Position numbers and translations under genes: made by a program. This document shows positions 7,427 through 10,501 of a DNA stretch of 10,501 bases, one piece after another. Source of the stretch: an uncultured Elusimicrobiales bacterium (GTDB lineage Bacteria; Elusimicrobiota; Elusimicrobia; Elusimicrobiales; Elusimicrobiaceae); the NCBI GenBank assembly GCA_934644855.1, contig CAKUDJ010000013.1, forward strand, positions 1 to 10,501, written 5' to 3'. A model generated the notes under the pieces. The model saw only the letters and a program-made list of their open reading frames with translations. It was not told where the DNA came from and searched no databases. Each line of letters begins with the position of its first letter. The first letter of the stretch is position 1.

Positions 7427-10400
7427 TTACGGAATCAAAATTTTCACTACTTTTTGGCAGTGTTCGCGCCCGTTTTGGGCCTTAAAGTCCACCAAACCAA
7501 AGTACACGCCGCGGGCCACTTTTTTGCCGTGTTGGTTGGTTTTATCCCAACGGCAGCGCAGGGCCGCATTACGGACGTTGGCAAACGTGGCTTCGTCCAC
7601 TTTATCCCCGCTGATGTTATTATCGGGGCTGAAAGACAGCGTTTGCCCAATGGTGGTTGTATAGTTGTTGGCATCCACGCAGGTATATCCGCTATCGCGA
7701 ATCAGCGTGCCCGCCAAGGTATACAACTTGATAGACATAGTACCCGGCACCGGCATTTTGGTAATTTCCAACGTGCCGTAGGGTTGGCGCAACGGGTTGG
7801 GATAGAAGAATACGGTTTTCTCCCAATCAGAGCAGACAAAGCGTCCGTCACCGATAGCCACCGTGGCTTTATGCAGCGTTTGGTATTGGTACGCATCCGC
7901 CACATAGTTTACTTTCCAATCGGCGGCGTCCAAAGACGCATCATCCCCGGGGATAATTTCACCCGTAATGGTATCAATATCGGCAGAGGCCGTAGCCGTG
8001 ACGAAGCGGAACGGATAAGTCCCATCCGGCACTTCTTGTTGGGCATAATCGCGGCCGTCCCATTCCTCGGTAATCAAGGTGGTGGAAGGGCGTATCCCCA
8101 CAATACTGCGCACGAGGACTTCGTGAATATCTTTTACTTCTTTACCCGTGGCAGGGTTGCGCAGGGTGCCTTTTTGATAATCGTAAATAGTGGTACCGGG
8201 CTTAAAGATTTGGATAGCTACTTTCATAGGTACGGAAATCTGGTAGCTTATCGGTATGTTTTTCCCGCGTTCCGCTTGGGCATAGCCGTCCACTTCCAAG
8301 AGGTCAAACACTTTTAACAGGTCCGCATTTAAGGAAATACTCTTGACGGTTTCCTGGTACAAGTTGGCATCCGGGTAGTTTTTGGCAATCAAGCGCACTT
8401 CGTACACGGCAGATTTTACATAAAAGCCGTTGTCGTCGGTGCCGTCCCAATACACTTTGCGGGTGGCGGACGGGTCAAAATTGCCCGTATTCATAATGGT
8501 AGTGGTAGCCAAATGTTTGCAGACATCCCCCACCTGGTTATTTTTCTGGCTGCCGTCCGTGGCGGAGGTGGTGCACACATTGGGTTTCAACGCTACAATC
8601 TGCACATCTACCGTAGCCGCGCGGGATACCGCAAAGCTGATTTCATACGGCGGCACGAATACCGGCCCGCTGGATACATTAAACAACTGGGGCTGATTCG
8701 GGTACACCGTGGTGGAGCCGTCCAGGAAGAACACCGGCCCGCGGGTCACATTAATGCGGGAGTTGGGTTTTTCCGTAGCGTAAATGAAAGACGCTTGTTT
8801 TACTTCTTCGGCTTTTTTAACCGGTTCCAAAGTATCTGCCGCATAATATAAGGACACAGGCTCGTTAGAGCGGGCAGAAATGTAGAACGGATATTGGCCG
8901 TCCGGCACCATTTCATACGCGCAGGATTTCAAATTGGTAGAGCCTTTGCATTGGGGAGAAGACGGATTGTAGAAATACAGCGCGTCCCATTCTTCCACAA
9001 TGCGGGAACCTTCGCCGGGGCGGGTGGAGCTTGCGTCAAAGGTTTTGATGGGTTGCAAGCGTACATCCAACGCGGCGGAGCTGTCGGCCGGGTAGTTGGT
9101 AAAGGTGGTATCGTTTACATAAATACATTTGGTACCCGTAGAGGCAATTTTGCTCGGGTCTACATGGCCTGCGTCAAACACGCCCGGATGGTCCGCCGTA
9201 TTACACACTTTAGGCGGCCAGTCACTCATGATTTTGGTCGTGGTGGTATTGACGGACACTACCTTATATTTATTTTGGGCACGGCAGGTAGCCAATGCAT
9301 CCGCTTCCGTAATGCCCGCGCATTGGGCAGCCAGTTCGGCTTCCGTAGCCAAGGTGACGGTTCTTTGGGTGACCACCACCGTCGTCACGTTGTTATTGAA
9401 AGTGCGTTGGGTTTCGTACGTGGTTCCCACCGTAGCGGACGGTTCAAAGGTTATAACAGGTGTCGTGGCAAAGGTAGTGCTATCTTCGGTATTTTCTAAC
9501 GTATTATTTACCGGGATAACCACATCTTTATTATAAATGTTTACCTGCACATTCATTGCTTTAGAGAGGTAGTAGCTAATGGTAGCTTTGGCCCCGCTAT
9601 CGCCATATACATCCGTAGTGGAAACATCTACCACATGGTACAAATCCACCGGGAATACCGCCGTAGCCGTGTTGACCATATCCGGGAACATCCCGTCTTT
9701 GGCTTTTACGGCAAATACATAGGTACCGGGGCCCACCATACGGCCGGCGTCGTCGCGGCCGTCCCAACTTAAAGTATTAATTTGTTGGGCCACGCCGGGT
9801 TGGCCTTCTGCGGGCGTTAAGTGTTTTACCGTAAGCCCGGCGGTGTTTTGCACCTCGGCGCTGGCGGTAGCATCCCGCGATAAGATATATTTGAAGACAA
9901 ACGGGTCCAAACCATACGCCGTGGGGCTGGAACCCACCGTGGAATAGCTGACCGGCTGAATGGTAATATCCACCAGGCCCCGTTCCACCGGCATAGTGCC
10001 GATAGTATAGTTGACCGTTTTTACACCGCTGTAAATGACGCCCGCCGCATTGGTGTAGTTTTCCTGATACGGGATTTCCGCCCACAGCACATAGACGTAG
10101 TTGCCGTCCGGCATGGGGGCGCCTTTTATAAAGGTTGCATTCGCACCCAACGCCGCAATAACCGTAGTGCCGTTGCAGGTGTCTTTGTCCATACAGGTAC
10201 CGTCCCACTTAGTAGTATAAGTGGCGCGGGAGCCGCGTTCTTCTACGGAAGAAAACACCCGGTACCCGGTACCCGCTTTAATAGTGGGAGAGGCGGCGTT
10301 CCCGTCGGTGGGCGTGGTGGTTTTGTCAAATTGGGTGCCCGGCGTATACACTTCAAAATATACCTTGGAAGCTTCCGTGGGTACATATTTAATGGTGGCA

Positions 10401-10501
10401 TACGCGGTAGATTGTTTGTTTAAGCCCATCACCACCACATCCGTCAGTTTCAAGGGGTCCAAAGACAGCTGGCGGGTGACGGCGCGGGAAAAGTCTATGC
10501 C
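7427..10501 (-). CDS. Giant surface protein with FlgD-like Ig modules and T9SS-like C-terminal domain (5' end cut by window)
   Basis: The frame is open to the right edge, so the true start is outside and 1024 residues are visible (numbered here from the edge). FlgD-type Ig modules recur, marked by WDG or WD followed by a G-x-Y strand: W99, W246, W505, W685 and W814 (for example SWDGRDDAGRMVGPGTYVF and EWDGRDYAQQEVPDGTYPF), with a last WDK at 985. The C-terminal part (about 896-1024) begins near FFYPNP, has MSIKLYTLAGTLIRDS and GVYFGLVDF, and ends VVKILIP, a pattern like FlgD-like or type IX sorting domains. The region about 325-480 lacks the module signature and is Thr/Val-rich. Fourteen cysteines occur, mostly as near pairs, which suits an extracytoplasmic protein with disulfides. 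It probably acts as a large surface protein or adhesin linked to the pilus locus; no enzymatic motif is visible. It is followed by the PorV-like gene after 16 bases. A TTG at 10462 is an internal leucine codon, not a start. Confidence 0.85.
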   Translation of the reverse strand, partial: GIDFSRAVTRQLSLDPLKLTDVVVMGLNKQSTAYATIKYVPTEASKVYFEVYTPGTQFDKTTTPTDGNAASPTIKAGTGYRVFSSVEERGSRATYTTKWDGTCMDKDTCNGTTVIAALGANATFIKGAPMPDGNYVYVLWAEIPYQENYTNAAGVIYSGVKTVNYTIGTMPVERGLVDITIQPVSYSTVGSSPTAYGLDPFVFKYILSRDATASAEVQNTAGLTVKHLTPAEGQPGVAQQINTLSWDGRDDAGRMVGPGTYVFAVKAKDGMFPDMVNTATAVFPVDLYHVVDVSTTDVYGDSGAKATISYYLSKAMNVQVNIYNKDVVIPVNNTLENTEDSTTFATTPVITFEPSATVGTTYETQRTFNNNVTTVVVTQRTVTLATEAELAAQCAGITEADALATCRAQNKYKVVSVNTTTTKIMSDWPPKVCNTADHPGVFDAGHVDPSKIASTGTKCIYVNDTTFTNYPADSSAALDVRLQPIKTFDASSTRPGEGSRIVEEWDALYFYNPSSPQCKGSTNLKSCAYEMVPDGQYPFYISARSNEPVSLYYAADTLEPVKKAEEVKQASFIYATEKPNSRINVTRGPVFFLDGSTTVYPNQPQLFNVSSGPVFVPPYEISFAVSRAATVDVQIVALKPNVCTTSATDGSQKNNQVGDVCKHLATTTIMNTGNFDPSATRKVYWDGTDDNGFYVKSAVYEVRLIAKNYPDANLYQETVKSISLNADLLKVFDLLEVDGYAQAERGKNIPISYQISVPMKVAIQIFKPGTTIYDYQKGTLRNPATGKEVKDIHEVLVRSIVGIRPSTTLITEEWDGRDYAQQEVPDGTYPFRFVTATASADIDTITGEIIPGDDASLDAADWKVNYVADAYQYQTLHKATVAIGDGRFVCSDWEKTVFFYPNPLRQPYGTLEITKMPVPGTMSIKLYTLAGTLIRDSGYTCVDANNYTTTIGQTLSFSPDNNISGDKVDEATFANVRNAALRCRWDKTNQHGKKVARGVYFGLVDFKAQNGREHCQKVVKILIP

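Noticed and set aside
7454..8317. Plus-strand open frame of 287 codons
   Set aside because: It lies wholly inside the giant Ig-module gene on the other strand, has no recognisable domain, and its composition reads like a reverse shadow.
8894..9499. Plus-strand open frame of 201 codons
   Set aside because: It overlaps the giant protein gene in antisense and is rich in Gly/Arg/His, as expected of a shadow frame.
10460..10462. TTG as start codon of the giant protein
   Set aside because: The frame stays open upstream to the window edge, and the leucine falls in ordinary coding sequence, so the real start is outside the window.
1..10501. RNA genes, CRISPR arrays, insertion sequences, toxin-antitoxin or defence genes
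   Set aside because: Nothing with the needed structure was found; coding sequence fills almost the whole window and no terminal inverted repeats or spaced direct repeats were seen.

Overview
All recognisable genes lie on the minus strand and read leftward as one tightly packed series, with gaps of 2 to 49 bases. No stretch near 300 bases lacks a gene. I see no rRNA, tRNA, CRISPR array, insertion sequence or clear terminator. The core is a Tad/Flp (type IVc) pilus locus. The Gram-negative outer-membrane parts (secretin, CpaB, PorV-like barrel), the PorV/UPF0164-type protein and the large protein built of FlgD-like Ig modules suggest a diderm such as a member of the Elusimicrobiota. That assignment rests on family knowledge, not on a search, and is only moderately secure.

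Layout in the direction of transcription (right to left): (1) the 3' part of a giant exported-type protein with repeated FlgD-like Ig modules and a T9SS-like C-terminal domain, 7427-10501, running off the right edge; (2) a PorV/PorQ-like outer-membrane beta-barrel, 6445-7410; (3) two small Flp-type prepilins, 6256-6441 and 6004-6231; (4) a TadE-like pseudopilin, 5500-5988; (5) CpaB/RcpC, 4698-5450; (6) a very short secretin, 3941-4685, broken by a frameshift in a CG dinucleotide run; (7) a fused TadZ-TadA ATPase, 1618-3933; (8) a TadB-like inner-membrane platform protein with an added exported N-terminal domain, 1-1615, running off the left edge.

Working model: the TadZ-TadA motor and the TadB platform polymerise Flp pilins after prepilin peptidase cleavage at G|Q sites. 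TadE acts as a minor pilin. CpaB and the secretin make the envelope channel. The giant Ig protein and the PorV-like barrel sit upstream in the same transcription unit and may add a surface adhesin or surface-secretion function. A prepilin peptidase, a second platform protein (TadC) and a TadD-type pilotin are not in the window and may lie beyond its edges.

The most unusual points are two domain fusions (TadZ-TadA, exported domain-TadB), a secretin reduced to little more than its core and then frameshifted, and the linkage of a PorV-like barrel and a CTD-like giant protein with a Tad pilus operon.
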